Shown: positions 35,838 through 43,825 of the stretch, piece by piece
Layout: each line of letters starts with the position of its first letter
Position numbering within the stretch: position 1 is the stretch's first letter
NCBI RefSeq assembly: GCF_937906905.1
Contig: NZ_CALERY010000002.1
Span: 186,001 to 250,000, forward strand
Source of the DNA: an uncultured Helicobacter sp.
GTDB taxonomy: Bacteria > Campylobacterota > Campylobacteria > Campylobacterales > Helicobacteraceae
Length of the DNA: 64,000 nt
Direction of reading: 5' to 3'
Notes under the pieces: model-generated
Database searches by the model: none
Told to the model about the DNA's origin: nothing
Seen by the model: the letters and a program-made list of their open reading frames with translations, nothing else
Program-made: the position numbers and the translations under genes

Positions 35838-35843
35838 TACAAT
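35838..35843 (+). promoter_or_regulatory. -10-like element before dcuB
   Basis: TACAAT lies 20 bases before the dcuB ATG, and a second candidate TATGAT is at 35766-35771. Either could serve the dcuB transcript; the latter leaves room for a leader of about 85 bases. Confidence 0.35.
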
Positions 35844-35863
35844 AATTTTTCAAAGGAGAGTAA

Positions 35864-37465
35864 ATGGATTTTCTTGTAAATCTTAGCGAGGGCTGGCAGT
35901 TTAGCATTCAGCTTTTGGTGGTGCTTATTTGTCTATTTTATGGTGCGCAAAAAGGCGGTATCACGCTAGGGCTGCTTGGTGGGATTGGTATTTTTGTGCT
36001 TGTGTTTGGCTTTGACATTAAGCCGGGCAAACCTGCCATTGATGTTATGCTTACGATTTTGGCGGTTGTGGTGGCAAGTGCGACATTGCAAGCAAGTGGT
36101 GGGCTAGATGTTATGCTGCAAATTGCGGAGAGAATCCTGCGCCGCAATCCAAAATTCCTAACCATTCTTGCCCCCTTTGTTACCTGCTTCCTTACAATGC
36201 TCTGTGGCACAGGGCATGTTGTTTATACGATTATGCCTATCATCTATGATATTGCGATTAAAAACAATATCCGCCCAGAGCGACCTATGGCAGCTGCGTC
36301 TATCAGCTCGCAAATGGGGATTGTCGCCTCGCCTGTATCCGTGGCGGTAGTGAGCCTAACCGCGCTACTTCTCAATGCAGATCATAAGCTTGCAGGCTTT
36401 GATGGCTATATCAACTTGCTGCAAATCACTATCCCTAGCACATTGTTTGGCGTGCTGATGATTGGGATTTTTAGCTGGTTTAGGGGGAAAGATTTGGACA
36501 AAGATCCAGTGTTTCAAGCAAAGCTCAAAGATCCAGAGTTTAAGCAATATGTCTATGGGGATTCTAAAACGCTGCTAGGTGTAAAACTGCCGAAAAAAGA
36601 CTGGGTAGCGATGTGGATATTCCTAGGGGCGATTGGTGTGGTCGCGTTGATTGGGGCGTTTGACTCGCTTAAGCCCACTTGGGGACAGAAGTATGACTAC
36701 AAGGCGACTTTAGAGTCTGGCACTACATTGAAATGGACTCCAGAAAAGAGCGATAAAGGAGTCTTCACGCTTAAAGATGTCAAAATCGCTGATGTGGATA
36801 ATCCCGGAGAAAAAATCGGGCTTGATAAGGCGATTAAAGCTGATAAGCTTGGCAAAGTAGAAGAAGGCAAGGTAGAGAAAGTCTATAAAGCCGATAAACT
36901 TGGCAACCCTGATATGGATAAAATCTCTATGGTGCATATTATCCAAATGTTTATGCTCCTAGCTGGCTCGCTTATCATCATTTTCACCAAAGTTGATCCC
37001 AAAAAGATCGGTAGCAACGAGATTTTCAAATCTGGTATGATAGCACTTGTGGCGGTGTTTGGGATTTCTTGGATGGCGGATACGATGTTTGCCGTGCATA
37101 CGCCGATGATGAAATCAGCCCTAGGTGATATTGTTAAGGCACACCCTTGGACTTATGCGATTATGCTGCTGCTTATTTCAAAGTTTGTTAATTCTCAAGC
37201 CGCAGCTCTTGCAGCATTTGTGCCAATCGCCCTAAGCATTGGTGTGGAGCCTGGGATCATCGTGGCATTTGCCGCAGCGTGCTATGGCTACTATATTTTG
37301 CCAACTTACCCAAGCGATCTAGCGACCATTCAGTTTGACAGAAGTGGGACGACACATATTGGTAAATTTGTCATCAACCATAGCTTCATCTTGCCCGGGC
37401 TTATTGGGGTGTTTAGCTCTTGCTGTATTGGGTATGTGCTGGCGATGGTGGCAGGCTATATTTAG
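35864..37465 (+). CDS. dcuB: C4-dicarboxylate antiporter DcuB with internal insertion
   Basis: A 533-residue polytopic membrane protein, closely following Dcu[46 protein letters not shown] and [19 protein letters not shown]. It exchanges fumarate for succinate during fumarate respiration. E. coli DcuB has about 446 residues. The excess is a hydrophilic insert of about 79 residues (about 275-353, nucleotides 36688-36924) between two membrane spans, rich in Lys and Asp and with an internal near-repeat KADKLG. AAAGGAG precedes the ATG. Confidence 0.93.
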   Translation: MDFLVNLSEGWQFSIQLLVVLICLFYGAQKGGITLGLLGGIGIFVLVFGFDIKPGKPAIDVMLTILAVVVASATLQASGGLDVMLQIAERILRRNPKFLTILAPFVTCFLTMLCGTGHVVYTIMPIIYDIAIKNNIRPERPMAAASISSQMGIVASPVSVAVVSLTALLLNADHKLAGFDGYINLLQITIPSTLFGVLMIGIFSWFRGKDLDKDPVFQAKLKDPEFKQYVYGDSKTLLGVKLPKKDWVAMWIFLGAIGVVALIGAFDSLKPTWGQKYDYKATLESGTTLKWTPEKSDKGVFTLKDVKIADVDNPGEKIGLDKAIKADKLGKVEEGKVEKVYKADKLGNPDMDKISMVHIIQMFMLLAGSLIIIFTKVDPKKIGSNEIFKSGMIALVAVFGISWMADTMFAVHTPMMKSALGDIVKAHPWTYAIMLLLISKFVNSQAAALAAFVPIALSIGVEPGIIVAFAAACYGYYILPTYPSDLATIQFDRSGTTHIGKFVINHSFILPGLIGVFSSCCIGYVLAMVAGYI

Positions 37466-37476
37466 TTTTTTAAACA

Positions 37477-37598
37477 ATTCAGCTTTGGGTGGGCAATGCG
37501 GCAGTATTGCGATTTTTGTGAAAGGCACGACCGCTAAGGTCGCTAACCTTCCCCAAAAATCGCAAAGCTCCCACAGCCCCACCGCAAATCTTAGAATC
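37477..37598. repeat. repeat family A, copy 4 (variant core)
   Basis: ATTCAGCTTTGGGTGGGCAA begins it. The outer stem is TTGCGATTTTTG (37507-37518) with CAAAAATCGCAA (37554-37565). The inner core differs from the other copies: GACC-GCTAA-GGTC replaces TTACC-loop-GGTAA. It ends CCCCACCGCAAATCTTAGAATC like copy 1. Confidence 0.8.
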
Positions 37599-37716
37599 GT
37601 GTTGAGACAAACAAGCGTAAAAAGCGGATTCTAGCTCCAAATCCTAGAATCCTTTGCGAAGTCTTACATTTTTGAGTCTTATCCTTAGAATCCACTTTTT
37701 CACTAGCGGCGTTTCC

Positions 37717-37752
37717 GTCATTGCGAGCGGTGCTTGCACCGCGTGGCAATCC
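37717..37752. repeat. family C palindrome
   Basis: GTCATTGCGAG, then CGGTGC-TT-GCACCG, then CGTGGCAATCC: a clean copy with a 6-bp inner stem and ATTGC/GCAAT ends. Confidence 0.8.
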
Positions 37753-37820
37753 ATACTTGCGCGTTAATTATGTTGTTTCAAAAGTGGATTCTAGGGAGTG
37801 AAGTAACTTTTAGGGCAAAC

Positions 37821-37976
37821 GATTCTAAGGTTTGCGGTGTTGCTTTGCTTGCTTTGCTAAAATTTTGGGGTAGGAGTTACCTAAGCGGTAATGACTGCCT
37901 CAAAATTTGAGCAATCAGGCAAATGGATACCCAAAACTGAATCGCTTGAAAAAGTGGATTCTAGGGATAAGGTCAT
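37821..37976. repeat. repeat family A, copy 5 (reverse orientation)
   Basis: It starts GATTCTAAGGTTTGCGGTG, the reverse of the 3' end of copy 1. The stem AAATTTTGGGG (37860-37870) pairs with CCTCAAAATTT (37898-37908) around TAGGAGTTACC-TAAGC-GGTAATGACTG. It ends GAATCGCTTGAAAAAGTGG. Confidence 0.85.
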
Positions 37977-38019
37977 AAAAAAGCACTCCCACCTAAAACC
38001 CAAGCCACAAGGAGAGAAA

Positions 38020-39804
38020 ATGAAAAAACTTAGCAAAATCCTAGCAATCTTTGCCATACTCGTAGCAGTGGGGTCTGGGATATTTACCGCCTGCTTTTTT
38101 AATCATCAAAGTAGCTTGCAAGAGAGAATGCCCAATATGGTCGATATGCCCCTCCACTATGAAAGTCTATCGTATGAAAGTCTATCGAATGTCGGTCCGG
38201 TTGTCAGCAAAGTAGCTCCCCACGCTATGAGAGTCGCGCCAAACCACAGAGAAATGGCAAAATCCACCGACTCTTTTGTGCAAAAAGATGAAAATCCCTT
38301 CAAACTTGTGGCAAATAATCCGCTCTCTACCTTTAGCTCCGATGTCGATACCGCTTCGTATGCCATTGTGCGCAAAGTCATAGAGTCTGGCAGATTGCCT
38401 AGCCCTGATATGGTGCGTATAGAGGAGCTGCTCAATAGCTTTTCCTACAATTATCAAGCACCAAAGGGCGATGAGCCAATCTCCATAAACCTAGAGCTCG
38501 CACCCGCTCTGTGGAATCCTGCGCACAAAATCGCGCGCATAGGCTTGCAGGCAAAGGCGATTGACTGGGATAAACGCAAGCCATTTAATCTTGTTTTCCT
38601 TATCGATACTTCTGGCTCGATGCAAGGTGAGAGCCGCCTAGGGCTTGTGCAAAAGTCCCTAAAACTCCTAGTAGAAAATCTAAGCTCCAAAGATTCTGTG
38701 GGGATTGTTACCTACGCTGGAAGCTCTACAATCGCGCTAAAGCCCACTAATGATAAGAAAAAGATCCTAGAAGCTATCGACTCACTTAGTGCCTCTGGCA
38801 GCACACACGGAAGTGCTGGGATAGAGGACGCCTATAAGCTTGCGCAAAAGCATTTTATCAACGGCGGATATAATCGCGTGATCCTAGCTACTGATGGGGA
38901 TTTCAATGTGGGGATCACAAGCGAAAAAGACTTGCTAGACCTCATCAAGCAAAAGGCGCAGGGCGGGATCTATCTCTCGGTGTTTGGCTATGGTATGGGG
39001 AACTACAAAGACTCTATGCTTCAAAAGCTCGCCGACTCTGGCAATGGTAACTACGGCTATATCGACACGCTCCTTGAAGCCAAAAAGCACCTAGTCGAGC
39101 AAGTAGGTGCTACACTCATTACCGTGGCAAAAGATGTGAAAATCCAAGTGGAGTTTAACCCTGCTAAAGTCGCTGCATATCGGCTTATCGGCTATGAGAA
39201 GCGATTGCTAAATGATGAGGACTTCAACGATGATAGCAAGGACGCAGGTGAAATGGGAAGCTCCCATCGCGTTACCGCGCTTTATGAGATTGTCCCTGTG
39301 GGGGTAGAATCTAGCCTAGCTACTCTCAATAATGCCAAGCTCGCCCCAGATGCCAAGGGCATTATAGATCCGCTCAAATACACCCAAACCACCAAGAAAC
39401 AATCACCAAGTCAAGTAAATGGCGCAAATGAAAATGGTGCAGGAAGTGCCGAGTGGCTTAATGTCAAAATCCGCTACAAAGAGCCTGCCAACAAAGCGCG
39501 CAATGATGAGCGTAGCAAGCTTATCGAGCGCGCACTAGATTCTAGCGCGATTTTGGCTACACCTAGTGCAGATATGCGCTTCGCCCAGAGTGTGGCGGGC
39601 TTTGGGTTGCTGCTTATGGACTCTAAGTTTGTGGATTCTAGCTTTAGGGGCGATTCAAGTAGCAAAAATAGCACACAGAGCAAAAGCGGCTATCAAACAA
39701 TCCTTGACACTCTAAGTCAGCAGGGCGTATGCGATGATAGCTATAAGCAGGAGTTCCTAGGGCTAGTGGCAAAGGCAAGCCGCCTTGCCAATCTTGCCAA
39801 ATGA
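38020..39804 (+). CDS. VWA-domain lipoprotein (YfbK-like)
   Basis: A 594-residue protein with a hydrophobic N-terminus ending GIFTAC, a possible lipobox. An N-terminal domain (about 95-160; SSDVDTASYAIVRKVIESG) precedes a von Willebrand A domain with an intact metal site DTSGS (Asp196, Ser198, Ser200) and a C-terminal domain as in YfbK-type proteins. Role unknown; VWA proteins bind partners through a metal ion. ATG 38020 has AAGGAG upstream; the longer frame reads through a repeat. A 15-base tandem duplication (38158-38187) gives YESLS twice. Confidence 0.85.
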   Translation: MKKLSKILAIFAILVAVGSGIFTACFFNHQSSLQERMPNMVDMPLHYESLSYESLSNVGPVVSKVAPHAMRVAPNHREMAKSTDSFVQKDENPFKLVANNPLSTFSSDVDTASYAIVRKVIESGRLPSPDMVRIEELLNSFSYNYQAPKGDEPISINLELAPALWNPAHKIARIGLQAKAIDWDKRKPFNLVFLIDTSGSMQGESRLGLVQKSLKLLVENLSSKDSVGIVTYAGSSTIALKPTNDKKKILEAIDSLSASGSTHGSAGIEDAYKLAQKHFINGGYNRVILATDGDFNVGITSEKDLLDLIKQKAQGGIYLSVFGYGMGNYKDSMLQKLADSGNGNYGYIDTLLEAKKHLVEQVGATLITVAKDVKIQVEFNPAKVAAYRLIGYEKRLLNDEDFNDDSKDAGEMGSSHRVTALYEIVPVGVESSLATLNNAKLAPDAKGIIDPLKYTQTTKKQSPSQVNGANENGAGSAEWLNVKIRYKEPANKARNDERSKLIERALDSSAILATPSADMRFAQSVAGFGLLLMDSKFVDSSFRGDSSSKNSTQSKSGYQTILDTLSQQGVCDDSYKQEFLGLVAKASRLANLAK

Positions 39805-39825
39805 CTTGGCAGGCTAGCCTTAAAT

Positions 39826-40701
39826 CTACTTTAGCAAAAAGCCGTATTCATAGACTTTTACTTCTATCTTTTTGGCTAAGTTTTTTAAGGTGTAGTTGAG
39901 CTCTCCTAGCTTTTGCTTGTAGGCTTCATCTTGGGCTTTTTGGGGTGGGTTCATTTTGCCTTTGTCATTAAAGCCTTGAAAGTGGGCTTTGATGTCATAG
40001 AGTGCGGCGTTTGGGTTGTAGTCTTTAGAATCTCGTGTTTGTTCGTGGTAGTGCTTAAAAAGCTCTTTTCCTGCTTGTAGCACTTCTTTTGCTTCATCGC
40101 TAAAAATTAGTGGCTTTGTGGGAATAAAGTCTAGCTCATCTTTAAACAAGCTTTTACTATCAGTGCTTTTAGAATCTGGCTTGATTTTGCCTTGCAAAAA
40201 GTCTTGCATAAAGTAAGATTCAAAGGCTTCAGCTGCGTCTATATCTTTTTCACTAAAGGGGATAAAGTGATTTATGCCCTCTTTGCAAGTGATTCTATTT
40301 TGTCCGTGAAATAGCATAAAGGCAAGGCAGTCGCTATGAAACTCTGTGTCCTTTTCCCATTTTGTATTTGGGCTTAGGAATTGGTCTCTATCATTTATCC
40401 AAGTGGCTTTAATACAATGACGGACGGAGAAGTAAATGCTTGTTGGAATGAGATTATTTGGTGTTATGGTGTTTTTCATTTGATTGTTTGTTGGCATAAA
40501 ATTTAATATTGCTATATGATTATTGTGTTGAAAATCTGGGGAGTCAGCCATTAAAATTCCAAGAATAGAATCTGTTGTTGGCTCAAAAGTTTTTAGCCAC
40601 TTGTTAATGCTTTCTTTATTGTCTAGCGTTGTATAAAATCGCTTTTTTCCTAAACTCGCCCCGTTTTCATCAAAAGTATCTAGGGTTATGCTCTTTTTCA
40701 T
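39826..40701 (-). CDS. C-terminal part of a split type IIG R-M enzyme
   Basis: A 291-residue protein that I read as the C-terminal region of the type IIG methyltransferase whose N-terminal part is at 41871-43586. Segments such as SVRHCIKATWINDRDQFL, DCLAFMLFHGQNRI and KIEVKVYEYGFLLK are ones I associate with the end of such enzymes in Campylobacterota. Its first residues (MKKSITLDTFDENG) would follow directly from the end of the N-terminal part (IWDLSQKE), with no obvious residues lost. It probably holds the target-recognition region. Its ATG overlaps the doc stop (ATGA), so it is translationally coupled to the toxin. Identification is from family memory, not a search. Confidence 0.7.
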   Translation of the reverse strand: MKKSITLDTFDENGASLGKKRFYTTLDNKESINKWLKTFEPTTDSILGILMADSPDFQHNNHIAILNFMPTNNQMKNTITPNNLIPTSIYFSVRHCIKATWINDRDQFLSPNTKWEKDTEFHSDCLAFMLFHGQNRITCKEGINHFIPFSEKDIDAAEAFESYFMQDFLQGKIKPDSKSTDSKSLFKDELDFIPTKPLIFSDEAKEVLQAGKELFKHYHEQTRDSKDYNPNAALYDIKAHFQGFNDKGKMNPPQKAQDEAYKQKLGELNYTLKNLAKKIEVKVYEYGFLLK

Positions 40702-41081
40702 TCAATGCCTTTTAGCATATCGCTTAGAATCTGTTTTAGCTCATCTTTACTTAGCTCATCACTTGCTACGCTAACGATAATGTCTTCTAGCTTTTGATAG
40801 AAGTCTTTTGGCGTGGCTTTGTGGTTGAGCGTTATAAAGGCATCGCCGATAAGCAATGCGGTGCGTTTATTACCATCTGCAAAGGGGTGAAACTTCACAC
40901 AGGCAAACATTATATGCGTAAGCTTATCTATAAATCTTGGGTAATAATCATCATTTTGGATTTGTGTTAAAGCAGAATCTAAAAGAGCGATTTGCTTAGG
41001 GTTTGCCCCTTTTAGTCCGCCTATTTCATCTAGCATATCATCGTGGATTTTTTGCACTTCTTGTAAGCTTAAATATCTCAT
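40698..41081 (-). CDS. doc: Doc-family toxin (Fic fold)
   Basis: A 127-residue protein with the exact Fic/Doc catalytic motif HPFADGNKRTA near residue 65-75 and the short length of Doc rather than AMPylating Fic proteins. Doc phosphorylates EF-Tu and stops translation. It is overlapped at its start by the upstream 64-residue gene (4 bases) and at its end by the R-M C-terminal gene. The upstream gene is the expected antitoxin. Confidence 0.88.
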   Translation of the reverse strand: MRYLSLQEVQKIHDDMLDEIGGLKGANPKQIALLDSALTQIQNDDYYPRFIDKLTHIMFACVKFHPFADGNKRTALLIGDAFITLNHKATPKDFYQKLEDIIVSVASDELSKDELKQILSDMLKGIE

Positions 41082-41272
41082 TTATCTTTTAGCCTTTCAA
41101 ATACTGAGCGAATCTCTGGGTCTTGTAACTTGTTTTTTAACTGCTCTCTTACACTTTCAAAATCGCTTTTAGATTCTGGCTCTTTTGTAATCTTTAAATC
41201 ACTTTTTAAGCCTTTTAGGCTTTCAATCACTTGCAAAAGTTTAGAATCTACATTTTCTAATATCAAAGTCAT
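41078..41272 (-). CDS. antitoxin partner of Doc
   Basis: A 64-residue protein. ATG 41272 has AAAGGAG six bases upstream; the frame can extend to 41290 without a ribosome site. The N-terminal 22 residues (MTLILENVD..LL.VIESLKG) closely match the second antitoxin at 41560-41811, and the first 27 nucleotides are identical. The C-terminal half (KSDFESVREQLKNKL) is a charged helix and differs, as expected for the part that binds a different toxin. Confidence 0.7.
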   Translation of the reverse strand: MTLILENVDSKLLQVIESLKGLKSDLKITKEPESKSDFESVREQLKNKLQDPEIRSVFERLKDK

Positions 41273-41292
41273 TTCTGCTCCTTTTATCAAAT

Positions 41293-41563
41293 TTAAAACA
41301 CTTCGCTATGGCTACTAATACGCATTGCCACTAGTTCTAAAAAGTCATCATTGTAACGATAAATCAGCACTAAACAAGGCGCGGATATGGCAGTCCCTAC
41401 AATTTGCATACTCTCCTTTAAGTGCGTGGTCTTTGTATTTTGGCTCTAGACTCTCACCATTAGCAAGGCGTGTGAGAATCTCTAGCGTATGCTCTTGGTC
41501 TTTTGGGCTTAACTTTTTAAAGTCTTTTTTAAAAGCTTTTGTATAGGTGATTGTGTATTTCAC
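41293..41563 (-). pseudogene. YafQ/RelE-type toxin with frameshift
   Basis: The frame begins MKYTITYTKAFKKDFKKLSP, as in YafQ mRNA interferases, and runs to KGEYANCRDCHIR. It then shifts: the expected continuation (PCLVLIYRYNDDFLELVAMR, then ISSHSEVF) is in the next frame, ending at TAA 41293-41295. One extra G in CGCGCC explains the break. In the present frame the protein ends at 41348 after 71 residues, without the C-terminal catalytic region. It overlaps the antitoxin stop by four bases. Confidence 0.8.
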
Positions 41564-41811
41564 GATAGAAGCTCCGCTTTTAGCTCCTCTATGCTGTCAA
41601 AAGATTTTAGTGTGCCTTTCTTGCGTTTTTTCTCAATCTCTTTAAGCGATTTTTTTAGCTTTTTTGCTGCTTTTTTGCTTGGTGTGTAGTCGTGGGCTTT
41701 ACAAATAGGGCATTCATCTTGCACTTCTATTTGCAAGTCTTTATTTAATCCTTGTAAAGATTCTATAACACGCAAGGTGTTTGTATCTACATTTTCTAAT
41801 ATCAAAGTCAT
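41560..41811 (-). CDS. antitoxin of the YafQ-type pair
   Basis: An 83-residue protein beginning with the same module as the Doc antitoxin (MTLILENVDTNTLRVIESLQ). It then has CPICKAH, a CxxC pair that may bind metal, and a lysine-rich helical C-terminus. AAGGAG is upstream, and the stop overlaps the toxin ATG. It is the first gene of the cassette inserted between the two R-M parts, 59 bases after the N-terminal part. Confidence 0.7.
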   Translation of the reverse strand: MTLILENVDTNTLRVIESLQGLNKDLQIEVQDECPICKAHDYTPSKKAAKKLKKSLKEIEKKRKKGTLKSFDSIEELKAELLS

Positions 41812-41870
41812 TTTCTACTCCTTAGTGTATTTTTTGGATTCTAGCAAAATATTTGTGCTTTAGCTTATTA

Positions 41871-43586
41871 CTATTCTTTTTGGCTTAAATCCCATATCAA
41901 AAAGCCTATGGGGAAGTTTCCTTTGACATTATCAAAGGTGTAAGCTGGAGCGATAAAGCCTTTTAGAAACTTTGCTTGAAAAGTCTCTCTAAACTTTACA
42001 AAATTACTAGAGTTAATGTATTTCAATTTTGAAAAGGCGGCTAGGTGGCAGTGTGGAATCTCATTGTAGATTCTAAAGAAAAATTGTGCGAAAAGCTCAT
42101 TACTCGCCTTCCCCATAGAATCTTTGTAGCGTTCATAGGTGGCATTACCTAGGCTTACGCCATCTTTATTTTTGCCTGTGCCTGTGGTTTGTGCTGTTGT
42201 GCCAGCTTCTGCATAGGGTGGATTGATGAATATAATCAGCTTTTTGCGCTCATTTTCATCGGCTAGGATTTGCCGCAGCTTCTTAGGCAGTTTAGATTCT
42301 GGAGCATGAGAGTCCAAGCTATCATTTAGAAAATCAAACTGAAAGATATGATTTTCTAGTAGCGGCAGAGAGGCATTGCGAGAGAGCTCTTTCATCACAT
42401 CTACATCGGGCACATCAAGCGTGGAGGCAAAAATACGCGCAGGGTTGTTGAGATTTGCCAGTAGGTTGCCCGTCCCTGCGGCACAATCCCAGATATAATA
42501 CTCCTCCTGCCACTCCTCCCCTAAGGCTTTTTCAAGGTAGCTCTGTGCTTTTTCTACCCAGATCTGCGGGGTGAAAAATGAGCCTTTGCGCTCTCTAATG
42601 TCGCTTGGCACAAGCATATCTCGGCGCGAGATGATAAACTCCCAATACTCCTCTTTAGGCGGTCTCTCATAGAGATTCCAAAAGGCTATATGGGCTTTTT
42701 GCTCATCTCTAAACTCTGCCCGCTGCCCGCTAAAAAGCCCTAGCGAGTTTTTCTCACGCATAAGCTCGTAGTGATTATGCTCTAAAACCACAAAAAGCTT
42801 TTCTTTAATGCTTTGATTATCAATACTCAATAGGTCTGCCAAGAAAAAATCCGCTTCAATGATATTTGATTTTCTCGCAGCTTCCCAATCTATCCAAATA
42901 GAATCTTTCACGCTTGCAAGCCATTTTTGATACACGCTCATAAAGTTGTTTTTACTAATGGGGATTTTGTGGATTTGGTCATTGCTTAGCGTGAAGTTGG
43001 CTAGGATAAAAGCTCGCAACTCTTTGGCGTCATTTTTGAGATCAAACTGGAGCTTTTTAGAATCTAGCAGCGCACTTAGTGTGCCTTGGAGCTGCTTAAA
43101 CTCTTTGCTATCGTGATTGCTTGGTGTAACATTCCAATTGAAGTCATTTTGGGAAAATACGCTCATCACCTCGTGATAAGGGATAAAGGCGATTTTCTCA
43201 CAATCAAAAGCTCCTAAAAATAGCGGAGGCAGGTAGGATTCCTGCGTGCGCTCCTTGCCTATGGTAAGGATAAGCTGGATCAAAGACTCGATGATGTCAG
43301 CCTTGTTGCCCTTTTTCGCCTCTGCCCACAAAAAGTTTATGGGCTCAAAAAGTGTTTTGCTAGTAAAACTCACACAAAAGTCAATCCGCCCTAAAATTGC
43401 ACTGCAATCAAGCGCACCTAAAATGGCTTTAGTATCTTTGTCAAGCTTAGAATCTTTCATGCTAAAAACTTCGAGTAGCTCTGGGTGCGTGGGATTTAGG
43501 CTGAAAAAATCCTGCTTGATTCTGGCTTTTATCTCTTCTTCTGCGAGATTGGTGGGGTAGAGAGTGGTGGTTTGACTCATTGACAC
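41871..43586 (-). CDS. N-terminal part of split type IIG R-M enzyme
   Basis: A 571-residue protein. Residues 60-110 contain GRIDFCVSF and LWAEAKKGNK, a PD-(D/E)XK-like nuclease pattern (Asp, then Glu-x-Lys). A helical linker follows, then the N6-adenine methyltransferase: WDCAAGTGNLL (AdoMet-binding motif I) and FINPPYAEAG (catalytic NPPY). It ends IWDLSQKE, where a full-length enzyme would continue. Such fused nuclease-methylase proteins cut and methylate with one specificity domain; that domain appears to be the separate 291-residue product at 39826-40701. Confidence 0.85.
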   Translation of the reverse strand: MSMSQTTTLYPTNLAEEEIKARIKQDFFSLNPTHPELLEVFSMKDSKLDKDTKAILGALDCSAILGRIDFCVSFTSKTLFEPINFLWAEAKKGNKADIIESLIQLILTIGKERTQESYLPPLFLGAFDCEKIAFIPYHEVMSVFSQNDFNWNVTPSNHDSKEFKQLQGTLSALLDSKKLQFDLKNDAKELRAFILANFTLSNDQIHKIPISKNNFMSVYQKWLASVKDSIWIDWEAARKSNIIEADFFLADLLSIDNQSIKEKLFVVLEHNHYELMREKNSLGLFSGQRAEFRDEQKAHIAFWNLYERPPKEEYWEFIISRRDMLVPSDIRERKGSFFTPQIWVEKAQSYLEKALGEEWQEEYYIWDCAAGTGNLLANLNNPARIFASTLDVPDVDVMKELSRNASLPLLENHIFQFDFLNDSLDSHAPESKLPKKLRQILADENERKKLIIFINPPYAEAGTTAQTTGTGKNKDGVSLGNATYERYKDSMGKASNELFAQFFFRIYNEIPHCHLAAFSKLKYINSSNFVKFRETFQAKFLKGFIAPAYTFDNVKGNFPIGFLIWDLSQKE

Positions 43587-43763
43587 TCCTTATTGACACT
43601 CTTTGGTGAATGTGCTTGGATTACAAAAACTTGTATGGAAGATTTGTGCTCAATTGTAACCAAAAGCGCGATAAATCAAAATATTTTGCAGCGAACTATC
43701 ACTAAAGTCGCAGGACTGCAAGACAGGCAGATGGGCTAGATTCTCGCTTTTACTTAGTTTTGC

Positions 43764-43769
43764 TATACT
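43764..43769 (+). promoter_or_regulatory. -10 element for glnA
   Basis: TATACT with an upstream TG (TGCTATACT) lies 57 bases before the glnA ATG. The rest of the 239-base gap between the R-M gene and glnA shows nothing notable. Confidence 0.5.
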
Positions 43770-43825
43770 GCGGCTTTGTTTTTGGCTTTATTTCGCGCAT
43801 TTACAACACCAAGCAAGGAGCGATA

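Larger units (their letters stand above)
37466..38019. repeat. repeat-filled gap with two inverted family A copies
   Basis: This 554-base gap between dcuB and the VWA gene holds family A copy 4 (37477-37598), a family C palindrome (37717-37752) and family A copy 5 in reverse orientation (37821-37976). No gene fits. An in-frame extension of the VWA gene starting at 37891 lies wholly inside copy 5 and is rejected. Confidence 0.75.

Noticed and set aside
37891..38019. 43-residue upstream extension of the VWA gene
   Set aside because: It translates repeat A copy 5; the ribosome site and lipoprotein signal both point to ATG 38020.
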